Below, piece after piece: positions 23,314 to 31,800 of a stretch of DNA of 31,800 nt. The notes beneath the pieces are model-generated. The model was not told the origin of the DNA. It did not search any database and saw nothing but the letters and a program-made list of their open reading frames with translations. The position numbers and the translations under genes were made by a program. Source of the stretch: Buchnera aphidicola (Melaphis rhois) (lineage in GTDB: Bacteria > Pseudomonadota > Gammaproteobacteria > Enterobacterales > Enterobacteriaceae); NCBI RefSeq assembly GCF_005080745.1, contig NZ_CP033004.1, positions 1 to 31,800 on the forward strand, read 5' to 3'. The stretch's first letter is position 1. The number at the start of each line of letters is the position of its first letter.

Positions 23314-24441
23314 ATGTCAAAAAATAATCAAGATAAGTCCAAAAAATTTTTTTCTTGGCTTAATTTAAAAAAAAAAAATAATGAAGATATAAATAATGTT
23401 TTTGATAATGTTATAAAAAATGATGAGAACTCTAAAGATAATATTGTAAATAATACTGTACATTTTAAAAATAATGTAGAAAACAAACAAGCAATTACGA
23501 TACCTCCTAGAGACTTAAAAAAGAAAGGAATACTATCAATATTATCAGAAAAATTATTTAATACGAAAGTAAACTTTGGATTAAAAATTCAAAATTTGTT
23601 TTTTAAAAAAAAGATAGATGATTCCATTTTTAACGATGTTTTTGAACAATTGTTAGTGTCTGATGTTGGTTTAGAAACTGCAGATATGTTAGTTAATACA
23701 TTAAAAAAAGAAGCATATCGTAAAAGCTTAAATAATAGCAAAGATATTTTGTCTTTATTAAAAAAAAATATGATAAATATTTTGAAAAAAGTGGAAAATC
23801 CACTCAATATAATACAAAGAAAACCATTTTCAATATTATTAGTAGGAGTTAATGGTGTAGGAAAAACATCTATGATTGGAAAATTAACACATATTTTTAA
23901 AAGTCAAGGAAAGTCAGTTATGTTAGCTGCTGGAGATACATTCAGAGCTGCGGCTATTGATCAATTAAAAATATTAGGCAAGAACAATTTAGTACCAGTA
24001 GTATCACAACAGTGTGGATCAGATTCTGCTTCAGTAATTTTTAATGCATTACAAGCATCAAGATCAAAAAATATTGATGTTTTAATTGCTGATACTGCAG
24101 GTAGATTACACAATAAAATAAATTTGATGGAAGAATTAAAAAAAATTAAAAGAGTTATGAATAAATTAGATTGTTCTGCTCCTAATGAAATTATGTTAGT
24201 TTTAGATTCATGTATAGGTCAAAATTCGATAAAGCAAGCTGATGTATTTAATCAAACATTAGGCATAACTGGTTTAGTTATAACAAAATTGGATGGAACA
24301 GCTAAAGGTGGAGCAATTTTTTCTATAGCTAGAAAATTGTCTATTCCTATCAGATATATTAGCTTTGGAGAAAATATTTCAGATATGCATGTTTTTAATA
24401 GTGAGTGCTTTGTAAATGCTATTTTTTCAAAAAATATTTGA
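23314..24441 (+). CDS. ftsY: signal recognition particle receptor FtsY
   Basis: FtsY is the membrane-associated GTPase that receives SRP-ribosome complexes. The NG domain is complete: the N domain begins near residue 75 (ILSEKLFNTKVNFG), G1 GVNGVGKTS lies at 178-186, DTFRAAA at 208-214, DTAGRL at 260-265, TKLD at 324-327, and GTAKGG at 328-333. G1 reads GKTSM where most family members have GKTTT, and LDSCIGQN replaces the usual DATTGQN. The product is 375 residues against 497 in E. coli. The loss is in the acidic A domain, here only about 75 lysine/asparagine-rich residues. An in-frame A11 tract (23367-23377) lies in that region. ftsE and ftsX, which normally follow, are absent. Confidence 0.96.
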   Translation: MSKNNQDKSKKFFSWLNLKKKNNEDINNVFDNVIKNDENSKDNIVNNTVHFKNNVENKQAITIPPRDLKKKGILSILSEKLFNTKVNFGLKIQNLFFKKKIDDSIFNDVFEQLLVSDVGLETADMLVNTLKKEAYRKSLNNSKDILSLLKKNMINILKKVENPLNIIQRKPFSILLVGVNGVGKTSMIGKLTHIFKSQGKSVMLAAGDTFRAAAIDQLKILGKNNLVPVVSQQCGSDSASVIFNALQASRSKNIDVLIADTAGRLHNKINLMEELKKIKRVMNKLDCSAPNEIMLVLDSCIGQNSIKQADVFNQTLGITGLVITKLDGTAKGGAIFSIARKLSIPIRYISFGENISDMHVFNSECFVNAIFSKNI

Positions 24442-24606
24442 ATTAATTTAATATTGAAAATAATAAAGTATCTTGTAGTTTAATGAAACAATTAATATAT
24501 ATAAAATATAAGTTTTGTTTTCATAAATTTTAACGTATTATATTAGTGATATTAGATAACTTTAATTATATTATAAGTTGTATTCTTTTTTATATTTGGA
24601 TTGTAA

Positions 24607-25464
24607 ATGACTAAGATTAAGCAAACATTAGCAATAGTTTCATTAGGAAATTTAGAAGCTTATATTAGAGCCGCTAATTCGTGGCCAATGTTATCTTTGA
24701 AAGAAGAAAAATTACTTTGTAAACAATTATATTATTGTGGTGATTTAGAAGCTGCTAAAACGCTAATTTTATCTCATTTAAGGTTTGTAATACATATTTC
24801 GAAAAGTTATTCGGGATATGGATTATTGCAATCTGATTTAATTCAAGAAGGTAATATTGGATTAATGAAAGCCGTTCGTCGATTTAATCCAGAAGTTGGT
24901 GTACGATTAGTATCTTTTGCCGTACATTGGATAAAATCTGAAATTCATGAATATGTATTGAGGAATTGGCGTATTGTAAAAGTAGCCACTACTAAATCGC
25001 AAAGAAAATTATTTTTTAATCTTAGAAAAGCTAAAAAACGATTAGGATGGTTCAATAATGACGAATTAGAACTTGTCGCACGTGAGTTAGGAGTAAAAAG
25101 TGAAGATGTACGAGAAATGGAGTCTCGTATGGCTGCACAAGATATAGCTTTACATCCTGTTGTTCAAGAAGATATTGGAGGATTAACATTTACAAATGCC
25201 ACGTCTTATTTAAAAGATGATCTTTCTAACTTTGCTAATGATGTTGAAGATAATAATTGGGAAGTACATGCTTCTAATAAATTAAATAGTGCTCTTTTAA
25301 GATTAGATGAAAGAAGTCGATACATTATCAATGCAAGATGGTTGGATAATAGTAATAAAATCACTTTACAAGAAATTGCTAATAATTATGGTATATCTGC
25401 AGAAAGAGTTCGTCAACTAGAAAAAAATGCAATGAAAAAGCTTAGAATTGCTATAGAAGCATAA
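24607..25464 (+). CDS. rpoH: heat-shock sigma factor sigma-32
   Basis: RpoH directs RNA polymerase to chaperone and protease promoters such as the groESL promoter in this window. The product is 285 residues (E. coli 284). Region 2 is nearly identical to E. coli ([22 protein letters not shown] at 77-98, then [23 protein letters not shown]). The RpoH box QRKLFFNLR is at 132-140, and the C-terminal helix-turn-helix (region 4.2) is in [16 protein letters not shown]54, which in E. coli is needed for chaperone/FtsH feedback control and membrane targeting, is present in [12 protein letters not shown]. Only a weak GGA precedes the ATG. ftsY lies 165 nt upstream because ftsEX are lost. Confidence 0.97.
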   Translation: MTKIKQTLAIVSLGNLEAYIRAANSWPMLSLKEEKLLCKQLYYCGDLEAAKTLILSHLRFVIHISKSYSGYGLLQSDLIQEGNIGLMKAVRRFNPEVGVRLVSFAVHWIKSEIHEYVLRNWRIVKVATTKSQRKLFFNLRKAKKRLGWFNNDELELVARELGVKSEDVREMESRMAAQDIALHPVVQEDIGGLTFTNATSYLKDDLSNFANDVEDNNWEVHASNKLNSALLRLDERSRYIINARWLDNSNKITLQEIANNYGISAERVRQLEKNAMKKLRIAIEA

Positions 25465-25495
25465 ATAATGCGCCATGTTCTAATCGTATTAATTT

Positions 25496-25519
25496 AATTA
25501 TTATGTAAAATAATTTTTT
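25496..25519 (+). terminator. intrinsic terminator of rpoH
   Basis: AATTATT (25496-25502) pairs with AATAATT (25509-25515) around ATGTAA, and the T-run that follows reads TTTTATTTT. The stem-plus-T form is correct for rightward transcription and lies between rpoH and the convergent glmS, whose 3' end it touches. The stem is all A/T and so weak. Confidence 0.45.
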
Positions 25520-25522
25520 ATT

Positions 25523-27358
25523 TTATTCTACTGTAACTGATTTTGCTAAATTTCTAGGTTGATCTATGTTATTTCCTTTAATTAAAGCTATGTAATATGC
25601 TAAAAGTTGTAGTGATACTGAATAAAAAATAGGTGAAATTAAATTTTCTATATAAGGAAACCTGATAATATTACTATTATTTTGGTTAAATTTAGTAAAT
25701 AGATCTGAAAAAATATAAATTAAACCCTCTCTAGCTTGTATTTCTTCTATATTTAATTTTATTTTTTGTAATAAATTATTATTAGGGGCGATAATGATAA
25801 TTGGAATTTTCGAATCCACTAAAGCTAAAGTACCATGTTTTAATTCTCCTATTGGATATCCTTCTGCATGGATATACGAAATTTCTTTTATTTTTAATGC
25901 TCCTTCTAATGCAATTGGATATTGTTCTCCTTTACCTAGAAAAATAATATTTTTTTTATAAAATAATTTTTTAGCTAAAGTATAAATAGTATTTTTATAT
26001 CTTAATATTGATTCAATCCTGTCTGGGAGTATATTTAATATATTAACTATATCGTGTTCTAACTTAATGTTATGTTTTTTTATATTAATAAATTTAGCTA
26101 CTAACATAAGTAATACAGTTAATTGTGCTGTAAATGCTTTAGTAGATGCAACTCCTATCTCGATTCCTGCATGAGTTAACAATGAAAAATCAGTTTCATA
26201 AACTAGAGATGAACTTTTTGAATTACATATTGCTAATGATCCTAGATATCCTAAATTTTTTGCGGTTCTTAAAGCAGTTAAGTTGTCAGCAGTCTCTCCA
26301 GATTGTGAGATTATTAACAATAAACTATTTTTTCTCACTACAAATTTTCTATAACAAAACTCTGAAGCAACTTCAACATCACATGGAATCATAGATAGTG
26401 ATTCAAACCAATATTTCGATACCAATCCTGCATGATAAGATGTTCCACATGCTACGATATGAATATGTTCTGTTTTAGATAATATTTTGTTAGCTCGAGT
26501 ATTAAATTCAGAAAAATAGATTGTTTTATTTTTTGTTAATCGATTTAGAATAGTATTTCGTATTGAATGAGGTTGCTCATGTATTTCTTTTTCCATATAG
26601 TGTCGAAATAGTCCTTTACTTACATTATTAAAATTAATTTTAGATTGTGTTTCTTTTCTTTTTTTTGATATTCCATGACTGTTAAAAACAGTAATATCGC
26701 TATGTGTTAATATTGCGATATCACCTTCATGTAAATAAATAAAACGTTGTGTAATAGCTAATAATGCTATTTGATCTGAAGTGATATAGTTTTCTTCTTT
26801 TCCTATTCCTATTAATAAAGGACTTCCTGATCGTACTGCTAGTAAAACGTTTGGATTATTTTTATCCATTATAACCATACTATAATTACCTTTTAATTTT
26901 TTAGTAACATTTTGTATAACTGTTAAAAGAGTTTTTTTATTATTTTTGTTTTGAGTAAAATGAATTAAGTGAGCTATAACTTCTGTATCTGTATCAGAAG
27001 AAAATTGATATCCTTCTTTTTTTAAACATATTTTAATTTCTTTATAATTTTCAATAACTCCGTTATGAACTATAGAAATATTACTAGATATGTGAGGATG
27101 AGCATTTTTTTTTAATGCCTTCCCATGTGTAGCCCATCTAGTATGTGCGATGCCTATATTTCCAAATAAATGAGATCGTTCAATGCTCTTTATTAGATTG
27201 TTTACTTTTCCTTTTTCTCGGAATCTTAAAATTTTATTTTTATTATCTATAATAGCCAGTCCTGAAGAATCGTATCCCCTATATTCTAATCTTATCATTC
27301 CTTCTTTAAGTATGTTTATGATATTTTTTCGTGAAATTGCTGCAATTATTCCACACAT
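25523..27358 (-). CDS. glmS: glucosamine-6-phosphate synthase (glutamine-hydrolysing)
   Basis: GlmS converts fructose-6-phosphate and glutamine to glucosamine-6-phosphate, the entry to UDP-GlcNAc for peptidoglycan. The product is 611 residues (E. coli 609). The N-terminal class II amidotransferase begins MCGIIAAI, with the nucleophile Cys2 exposed after Met removal; HTRWATHG and NGVIENY follow. The second half has two sugar-isomerase domains ([44 protein letters not shown] segment [15 protein letters not shown]) and the conserved C-terminus [11 protein letters not shown]. It follows glmU by 60 nt on the same strand and is probably co-transcribed, as in E. coli. GlmS is intact. Confidence 0.97.
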   Translation of the reverse strand: MCGIIAAISRKNIINILKEGMIRLEYRGYDSSGLAIIDNKNKILRFREKGKVNNLIKSIERSHLFGNIGIAHTRWATHGKALKKNAHPHISSNISIVHNGVIENYKEIKICLKKEGYQFSSDTDTEVIAHLIHFTQNKNNKKTLLTVIQNVTKKLKGNYSMVIMDKNNPNVLLAVRSGSPLLIGIGKEENYITSDQIALLAITQRFIYLHEGDIAILTHSDITVFNSHGISKKRKETQSKINFNNVSKGLFRHYMEKEIHEQPHSIRNTILNRLTKNKTIYFSEFNTRANKILSKTEHIHIVACGTSYHAGLVSKYWFESLSMIPCDVEVASEFCYRKFVVRKNSLLLIISQSGETADNLTALRTAKNLGYLGSLAICNSKSSSLVYETDFSLLTHAGIEIGVASTKAFTAQLTVLLMLVAKFINIKKHNIKLEHDIVNILNILPDRIESILRYKNTIYTLAKKLFYKKNIIFLGKGEQYPIALEGALKIKEISYIHAEGYPIGELKHGTLALVDSKIPIIIIAPNNNLLQKIKLNIEEIQAREGLIYIFSDLFTKFNQNNSNIIRFPYIENLISPIFYSVSLQLLAYYIALIKGNNIDQPRNLAKSVTVE

Positions 27359-27418
27359 ATTTTCCTCTATAATAAAAAGTTTTTATTTTATTTATTTAAA
27401 AGTTTTGATTGTAAAATG

Positions 27419-28777
27419 TCATTTTAAAGTTTTTATTTTTTTTTGTATTTCTTTTTTTTTATTGTAAACTAAACTAGGCTCTTTAACATTTTTTATAACA
27501 GTAGTACCTGCTGCAATAACAGTATCATTTGCAATAGTAATAGGAGCGACTAATTGACAATTTGATCCAATAAAAACATTATTTCCTATAATAGTATTAG
27601 ATTTTTTTTTCCCATCATAGTTGCAAAAAATAGTTCCTGCTCCTATGTTTACTTTTTTTCCAATTTTAGAATTTCCTAAGTAACTTAAATGTTTTATTTT
27701 AGATGCGTGACCTACAATCGTTTCTTTTATTTCAACGAAATTTCCAATTTGAGTATTATTTTTTAATATAGTTCCATGTCTTAAATGAGAAAAAGGACCA
27801 ATTATGCAATTATTAGATATAGTTACTTTTTCCATGATTGTATATGCTTTAATTGAACAGTTATTTCCAATTATACTATCTTTTATAACACAACCAGGTC
27901 CAATTTTAACAGAATTACCTAATATAACATGTCCTTCTAAAATAACTCCATAGTCAATTTCTATATTTTTTCCATGTTTTAATGTACCTTTCAGATTAAA
28001 ATTTGATGGATTATAAATTGTAACACCAGATAACAATAGATTATTGATTTTTTTTTGTTGGTATAATTTTTCTATTATTGATAATTGAACTTTATTGTTT
28101 ATTCCTTTTATTTCATTATTGTCAATGGGGTGTATAGCTGTAATTTTGTGTTTTTTTTGATATGCTAAATAGATAATATCAGTAATATAATACTCTTTAT
28201 TTGTATTTTGGTTTTTTATATTTTTTGTTAAATTTTTCAAAGTTTTTCCAGAAGCAATAAAAATTCCAGAGTTAATTTCATGTATTTTTAATTGTTTTTT
28301 AGTAGCATCTGAAAATTCTATTATTTTCGTAATTTTTCCTTTTTCTCTGATAACTCTTCCATATTCTTCTGGATTTTTTATTATAGCGGTTAATAAACTA
28401 ATAGATGATTTTTTTTTAGAAAATATTAATTTTTTTATAGATTTATTAGATATTAGTGGCATATCTCCATACAGGATAAGATAATCTTCGTCGTTTTTTA
28501 AGATATTTATCATTTGATATATTGCATTCCCTGTTCCTAATGTCTTTTTTTGCTTGATCCAAATTATATAAGGATCAGTAATGATGGATTTAAATAATTT
28601 ATATTTATGATTGTAAATTAAATAAATTTGTTTTGAATGAATTGATTTTGCTAGATCTATTACGTGCTGTAAGATAGGTTTATCTCCTAAAGTATGAAGT
28701 ACTTTCGGATAGTTGGAATTCATTCTTTTACCTTTACCAGCAGCTAGAATAATAATATTTAAGTTTTTATTTATCAT
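27419..28777 (-). CDS. glmU: bifunctional UDP-GlcNAc pyrophosphorylase / glucosamine-1-phosphate acetyltransferase
   Basis: GlmU carries out the last two steps to UDP-GlcNAc, acetylating glucosamine-1-phosphate and then transferring UMP. The product is 452 residues (E. coli 456). The N-terminal uridyltransferase domain has LAAGKGKRM at 11-19, with the catalytic Lys25 (YPKVLH), LYGDMPL and EINSGIF. The C-terminal left-handed beta-helix (from about 250) has isoleucine-rich hexapeptide repeats such as IGPGCVIKDSIIG and IGAGTIFCNYDGKKK, with the family's acetyltransferase region near KIKHLSYLGNS. The far C-terminus is a lysine-rich tail. In E. coli glmUS follow atpC; here the pair has moved and been inverted. 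Confidence 0.97.
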   Translation of the reverse strand: MINKNLNIIILAAGKGKRMNSNYPKVLHTLGDKPILQHVIDLAKSIHSKQIYLIYNHKYKLFKSIITDPYIIWIKQKKTLGTGNAIYQMINILKNDEDYLILYGDMPLISNKSIKKLIFSKKKSSISLLTAIIKNPEEYGRVIREKGKITKIIEFSDATKKQLKIHEINSGIFIASGKTLKNLTKNIKNQNTNKEYYITDIIYLAYQKKHKITAIHPIDNNEIKGINNKVQLSIIEKLYQQKKINNLLLSGVTIYNPSNFNLKGTLKHGKNIEIDYGVILEGHVILGNSVKIGPGCVIKDSIIGNNCSIKAYTIMEKVTISNNCIIGPFSHLRHGTILKNNTQIGNFVEIKETIVGHASKIKHLSYLGNSKIGKKVNIGAGTIFCNYDGKKKSNTIIGNNVFIGSNCQLVAPITIANDTVIAAGTTVIKNVKEPSLVYNKKKEIQKKIKTLK

Positions 28778-28946
28778 ATGTATTCCTAGTGTTAATTTGT
28801 TTTATCATATTAAGTATATAATAATTTTTTTCATATATATGAGGTGTTTTTTTAAAATATTAATTTGACATGTGTAACTATATATAAATTAGTTTTTTCA
28901 ATATAGAATATTATTATATTAGTTATCAGTATACATTAGGAATACT

Positions 28947-29750
28947 ATGGATTATCATATTATTTCATTTGATCTTGATGGTACTTTATTAGCTCCGAAG
29001 CATCGCTTAACTGAATATACTAAAAACGTTGTTCAAAATTTAGTTAAAAAAGGATTATTTATCGTTATTGCAACAGGTAGACATTATAGTGAAGCTTTAA
29101 AGATTAAAGATAGTTTAGGTATTTCTGCTTTTCTTATTACTTCAAATGGAGCAAGAATTCATAATCGTTATAACAAGTTAATATATAGTTGCGATCTTGA
29201 TATGAATATCGTATTAAAATTAATAGAATTGTTTTCTGTAGAAAAAGATGTATTAATTCAACTATATTCTCATGATGATTGGTATGTTAGTTACGATCAT
29301 TATAAAACTTCAGGTCCTTATTTTTCGTTTGGTTTCAAACGAAAATTACTTGATTATCAACATCTAGTAAATCAAAGTATTAGCAAAATTTTTTTTACTA
29401 GCCATAACGTTAATAAATTACTTAATTTAGAAAAATATATTATTAGAAAGTTTAATAACACGGTAAATGTTGGATTTTCTTATTCTAATTGTTTAGAAGT
29501 TATGTCTTGTCAAGTTTCTAAAGGGAATGCTTTAAAATTAATATCTAATTCATTAGGTTTTTCTTTAAGAAATTGTTTATCTTTTGGTGATGGAATGAAT
29601 GATAGAGATATGTTAGAGATGTCTGGTAAAGGTTGTATAATGAAAAATGGCGATCCAAAATTAAAATCGTGTCTTCCTAATTTAGAGGTAATTGGTAGTA
29701 ATATAGATGATGGGGTAGCAAATTATTTATACAATGTGTTTTTTAATTAA
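28947..29750 (+). CDS. yigL: HAD-superfamily (Cof-type) sugar/pyridoxal phosphatase YigL
   Basis: YigL belongs to the HAD IIB (Cof) hydrolases. The E. coli enzyme dephosphorylates pyridoxal phosphate and sugar phosphates, including those that build up in sugar-phosphate stress. The product is 267 residues (E. coli 266). Motif I is DLDGT with the nucleophile D9 and general acid D11, motif II is T43 in IATGRH, motif III is K192 in VSKGNAL, and motif IV is GDGMND at 214-219. TSNGARIHN also matches. The cap domain (about 85-185) is diverged. AGGA precedes the ATG. Its position near metE is the same as in E. coli, where yigM (bioP) and metR lie between them; both are gone here. Confidence 0.93.
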   Translation: MDYHIISFDLDGTLLAPKHRLTEYTKNVVQNLVKKGLFIVIATGRHYSEALKIKDSLGISAFLITSNGARIHNRYNKLIYSCDLDMNIVLKLIELFSVEKDVLIQLYSHDDWYVSYDHYKTSGPYFSFGFKRKLLDYQHLVNQSISKIFFTSHNVNKLLNLEKYIIRKFNNTVNVGFSYSNCLEVMSCQVSKGNALKLISNSLGFSLRNCLSFGDGMNDRDMLEMSGKGCIMKNGDPKLKSCLPNLEVIGSNIDDGVANYLYNVFFN

Positions 29751-29760
29751 CTATAATAAC

Positions 29761-29777
29761 ATTAAAATATTTTTAAT
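29761..29777 (+). terminator. weak hairpin after yigL
   Basis: ATTAAAA (29761-29767) pairs with TTTTAAT (29771-29777) around TAT, 11 nt after the yigL stop. The stem is all A/T with no following U-tract, so it is at most a weak terminator. Confidence 0.3.
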
Positions 29778-30179
29778 ATTATTTTAACTACTCATGATGA
29801 ATAGTTTATTATTATTTAACAATATGTTTTAAATATTTTTTAAAATATAACATGTAAGTTAACTAGATAACTTAAATATATCGCATAGTATTTAATAATT
29901 GTTAAAGATTAATGATTTTACTTAGTATAGCTAAATTATTTATATACTTTTATTTATATGGAATAAATTTATTAAAATTAATATGTATTTATTGGTAAAA
30001 ATTTTATATTAGTAAGCAAATATCATGATATTTAGTTTTTGAATTATATATAAATATTTATTTTATATATGGTATAATTTAGTATTATTTTTAATTTATT
30101 AAAATTAAATTTTATTTAGAAATTCAACACAGTGTTTTATACATAACAGTTATCATTTTATATTATATGTAATTTTAAA

Positions 30180-30208
30180 TTGATATTTTTAAAAATTTTT
30201 TATTAAAT
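30180..30208 (+). promoter_or_regulatory. candidate sigma-70 promoter of metE
   Basis: TTGATA (30180-30185, 5 of 6 matches) and TTAAAT (30203-30208, 4 of 6) are 17 nt apart. Transcription would start about 20 nt before the metE ATG. AAGG (30225-30228) would be the ribosome binding site. The match is suggestive only, given the base composition. Confidence 0.35.
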
Positions 30209-30235
30209 AAAATATTTTTATATAAGGTTTATTAT

Positions 30236-31800
30236 ATGAAAGTCGTTAGTCATACCTTGGGTTTTCCTAGAATCGGTATAAAGCGTGAGTTAAAGATTGC
30301 ACAAGAAAATTACTGGTCTGGAAGCATTTCTAAGAATGAGTTGTTATCAGTAGGAAAGATGTTGAGACAACGTCATTGGGAACAGCAAAAAAAAATAGGA
30401 ATTGACATTATTCCTGTAGGTGATTTTGCATGGTATGATCATGTTTTAGGAATGACTATGTTATTAGGAAATATACCAGAAAGGCATAGAAAACAACATG
30501 ATACTGTAAACTTAGATACTTTATTTAGTATTGCTCGTGGGTATTCCATTGGAAAAGAATTAGTTCCTGCATCGGATATGACGAAATGGTTTGATACTAA
30601 TTATCATTATATTGTTCCTGAATTTACTATTAATTCAACATTCAGCCTGTCTTGGTTACAATTACTAGAAGAAGTTGACGAAGCACTATTATTGCATACT
30701 AATGTTAAACCTGTGATTTTAGGTCCGTTGACCTATTTATGGATAGGAAAAGTAAAAGGTTCTTGTTTTGATAAATTAAATTTGTTAAATAAGATGATTC
30801 CAGTTTATAAAGATATTTTATTAGAATTAAAAAAAAGAGGTATTACATGGATTCAAATTGATGAACCTATTTTAGCATTAGAATTACCAGATAAATGGAA
30901 AAATTCTTTTCATCATGTGTATGAAAGTTTGCTAGGATATGGAAAAATATTATTAACTACGTATTTTGGAAGTATTAATCATAATCTTGATATAATATGT
31001 CAATTACCGGTACAAGGTTTACATGTGGATTTAGTATCTGGAAAATGTAATTTATCTTTATTAAATTCTCAGATTCCTGAAGAATGGTTAATATCGTTAG
31101 GTATTATAAATGGAAGAAATATTTGGCGTACAGATTTGACTCAATGTTTTTCGAAATTAAAATCTTTTTTAATGTTTAGAAAAGAAGTTTGGATTGCTTC
31201 TTCTTGTTCATTGTTACATTCTCCTATAGATCTTGAATTAGAAGATTCTTTAAGTGTAGAAATAAAAAATTGGTTTTCTTTTTCTTTGCAAAAATGTCAT
31301 GAGTTATCTTTATTAAAATATGCTTTGAATAATAATATTACAGAAGATATAGATGCTTGGAGTCAACCAATTCATTCTCGTTGTAATTCGAATTTAGTCA
31401 ATGATTTATTAGTACAAAGTAAAATTGATTCGATATCGTCTATTGATAATAAAAGAAAAAATGAGTATGTTGTAAGAGCAAGAAAGCAAAAAGAAAAATT
31501 AAACTTACCTATTCTTCCAATTACTACTATAGGTTCTTTCCCTCAAACATATGAAATAAGAAAATTACGTTCTGATTTTAAAGAAGGGAAAATAAGTTAT
31601 AAACAATATAAAAATGAAATTTATAAAAGTATAGCATCTGTTATAACTTTTCAAGAAAATTTAGATATAGATGTTTTAGTACATGGTGAATTTGAACGAA
31701 ATGATATGGTAGAGTATTTCGGAGAAAATTTAAATGGTTTTGCATTTACCAAGCATGGATGGGTACAAAGTTATGGATCAAGATATGTAAAACCGCCTAT
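30236..31800 (+). CDS. metE: cobalamin-independent methionine synthase (partial, cut by window end)
   Basis: MetE transfers the methyl group of 5-methyl-tetrahydropteroyl-triglutamate to homocysteine, the last step of methionine synthesis. Methionine is an essential amino acid supplied to the aphid host. 521 codons are in the window (E. coli 753 in total) and all match: HTLGFPRIGIKRELK, VGDFAWYDHVLGMTMLLGN, MTKWFDTNYHYIVPEF, VKPVILGPLTYLW, IDEPILALELPD, ITTIGSFPQTYEIR, and VHGEFERNDMVEYFGE. The zinc ligands (E. coli H641, C643, C726) lie beyond the window end and cannot be checked. The interdomain region around residues 360-410 is the least conserved. The gene has no metR neighbour. Confidence 0.96.
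   Translation, partial: MKVVSHTLGFPRIGIKRELKIAQENYWSGSISKNELLSVGKMLRQRHWEQQKKIGIDIIPVGDFAWYDHVLGMTMLLGNIPERHRKQHDTVNLDTLFSIARGYSIGKELVPASDMTKWFDTNYHYIVPEFTINSTFSLSWLQLLEEVDEALLLHTNVKPVILGPLTYLWIGKVKGSCFDKLNLLNKMIPVYKDILLELKKRGITWIQIDEPILALELPDKWKNSFHHVYESLLGYGKILLTTYFGSINHNLDIICQLPVQGLHVDLVSGKCNLSLLNSQIPEEWLISLGIINGRNIWRTDLTQCFSKLKSFLMFRKEVWIASSCSLLHSPIDLELEDSLSVEIKNWFSFSLQKCHELSLLKYALNNNITEDIDAWSQPIHSRCNSNLVNDLLVQSKIDSISSIDNKRKNEYVVRARKQKEKLNLPILPITTIGSFPQTYEIRKLRSDFKEGKISYKQYKNEIYKSIASVITFQENLDIDVLVHGEFERNDMVEYFGENLNGFAFTKHGWVQSYGSRYVKPP

Larger units (their letters stand above)
29751..30235. other. yigL-metE intergenic region, site of lost bioP and metR
   Basis: This 485-nt, extremely AT-rich gap has no recognisable gene. 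No LysR-type helix-turn-helix sequence (metR) is visible on either strand, and I found no MetR-type site TGAAN5TTCA. It contains two small AT hairpins: ATTAAAA-TAT-TTTTAAT (29761-29777, just after yigL) and TTTAATTT-ATTA-AAATTAAA (30090-30109, followed by TTTTATTT). It also holds the candidate metE promoter. Confidence 0.6.

Overview
The window is a strongly A+T-rich stretch (about three quarters A+T by eye) of a reduced gammaproteobacterial genome. Nearly every protein reads as a close relative of its Escherichia coli counterpart, often at the same length or with the same residue numbering. The gene order mnmG-atpBEFHAGDC-gyrB-dnaN-rpmH-rnpA-yidD-yidC-mnmE-groESL-efp-dnaC-rsmD-ftsY-rpoH-glmS-glmU-yigL-metE, the many lost neighbours and the poly(A)-rich coding sequence point to Buchnera aphidicola, the obligate aphid endosymbiont. 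The strain cannot be named from the sequence.

Layout. 59-8795 (+): the tRNA-modification gene mnmG, then the complete F1Fo ATP synthase operon (B, E, F, H, A, G, D, C) without atpI or rsmG. 8904-12642 (-): gyrB and dnaN, with recF missing between them. 12643-13709: about 1.07 kb without a recognisable gene, where dnaA would be expected. 13710-17504 (+): rpmH, rnpA, yidD, yidC and mnmE, the conserved ribosome/RNase P/membrane insertase/tRNA modification cluster. 17505-18431: a mostly non-coding stretch holding a nested inverted repeat, a tRNA-Phe gene (-) and a heat-shock-type promoter. 18432-20421 (+): groES-groEL. 20925-21494 (+): efp. 21538-23140 (-): dnaC and rsmD. 23314-25464 (+): ftsY and rpoH, with ftsEX lost from between them. 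25523-28777 (-): glmS and glmU. 28947-29750 (+): the HAD phosphatase yigL. 30236 to the right edge (+): metE, cut by the window end.

The genes form several working groups: energy conversion (atp), replication (gyrB, dnaN, dnaC), 5-carboxymethylaminomethyl modification of tRNA wobble uridine (mnmG with mnmE), membrane protein targeting and insertion (ftsY, yidC, yidD), chaperonin with its sigma factor (groESL, rpoH), UDP-GlcNAc synthesis (glmS, glmU), and methionine synthesis for the host (metE).

I found no mobile element, CRISPR array, phage gene or accessory island, and no unfamiliar gene system. The points of interest are small: the missing dnaA with a large AT-rich gap; an rnpA start that lies one base out of frame at a poly(A) tract; designed-looking hairpins inside the atp operon; a beta-subunit substitution beside the catalytic Glu-Arg pair; a nested inverted repeat after mnmE; and metE left without its metR neighbour.
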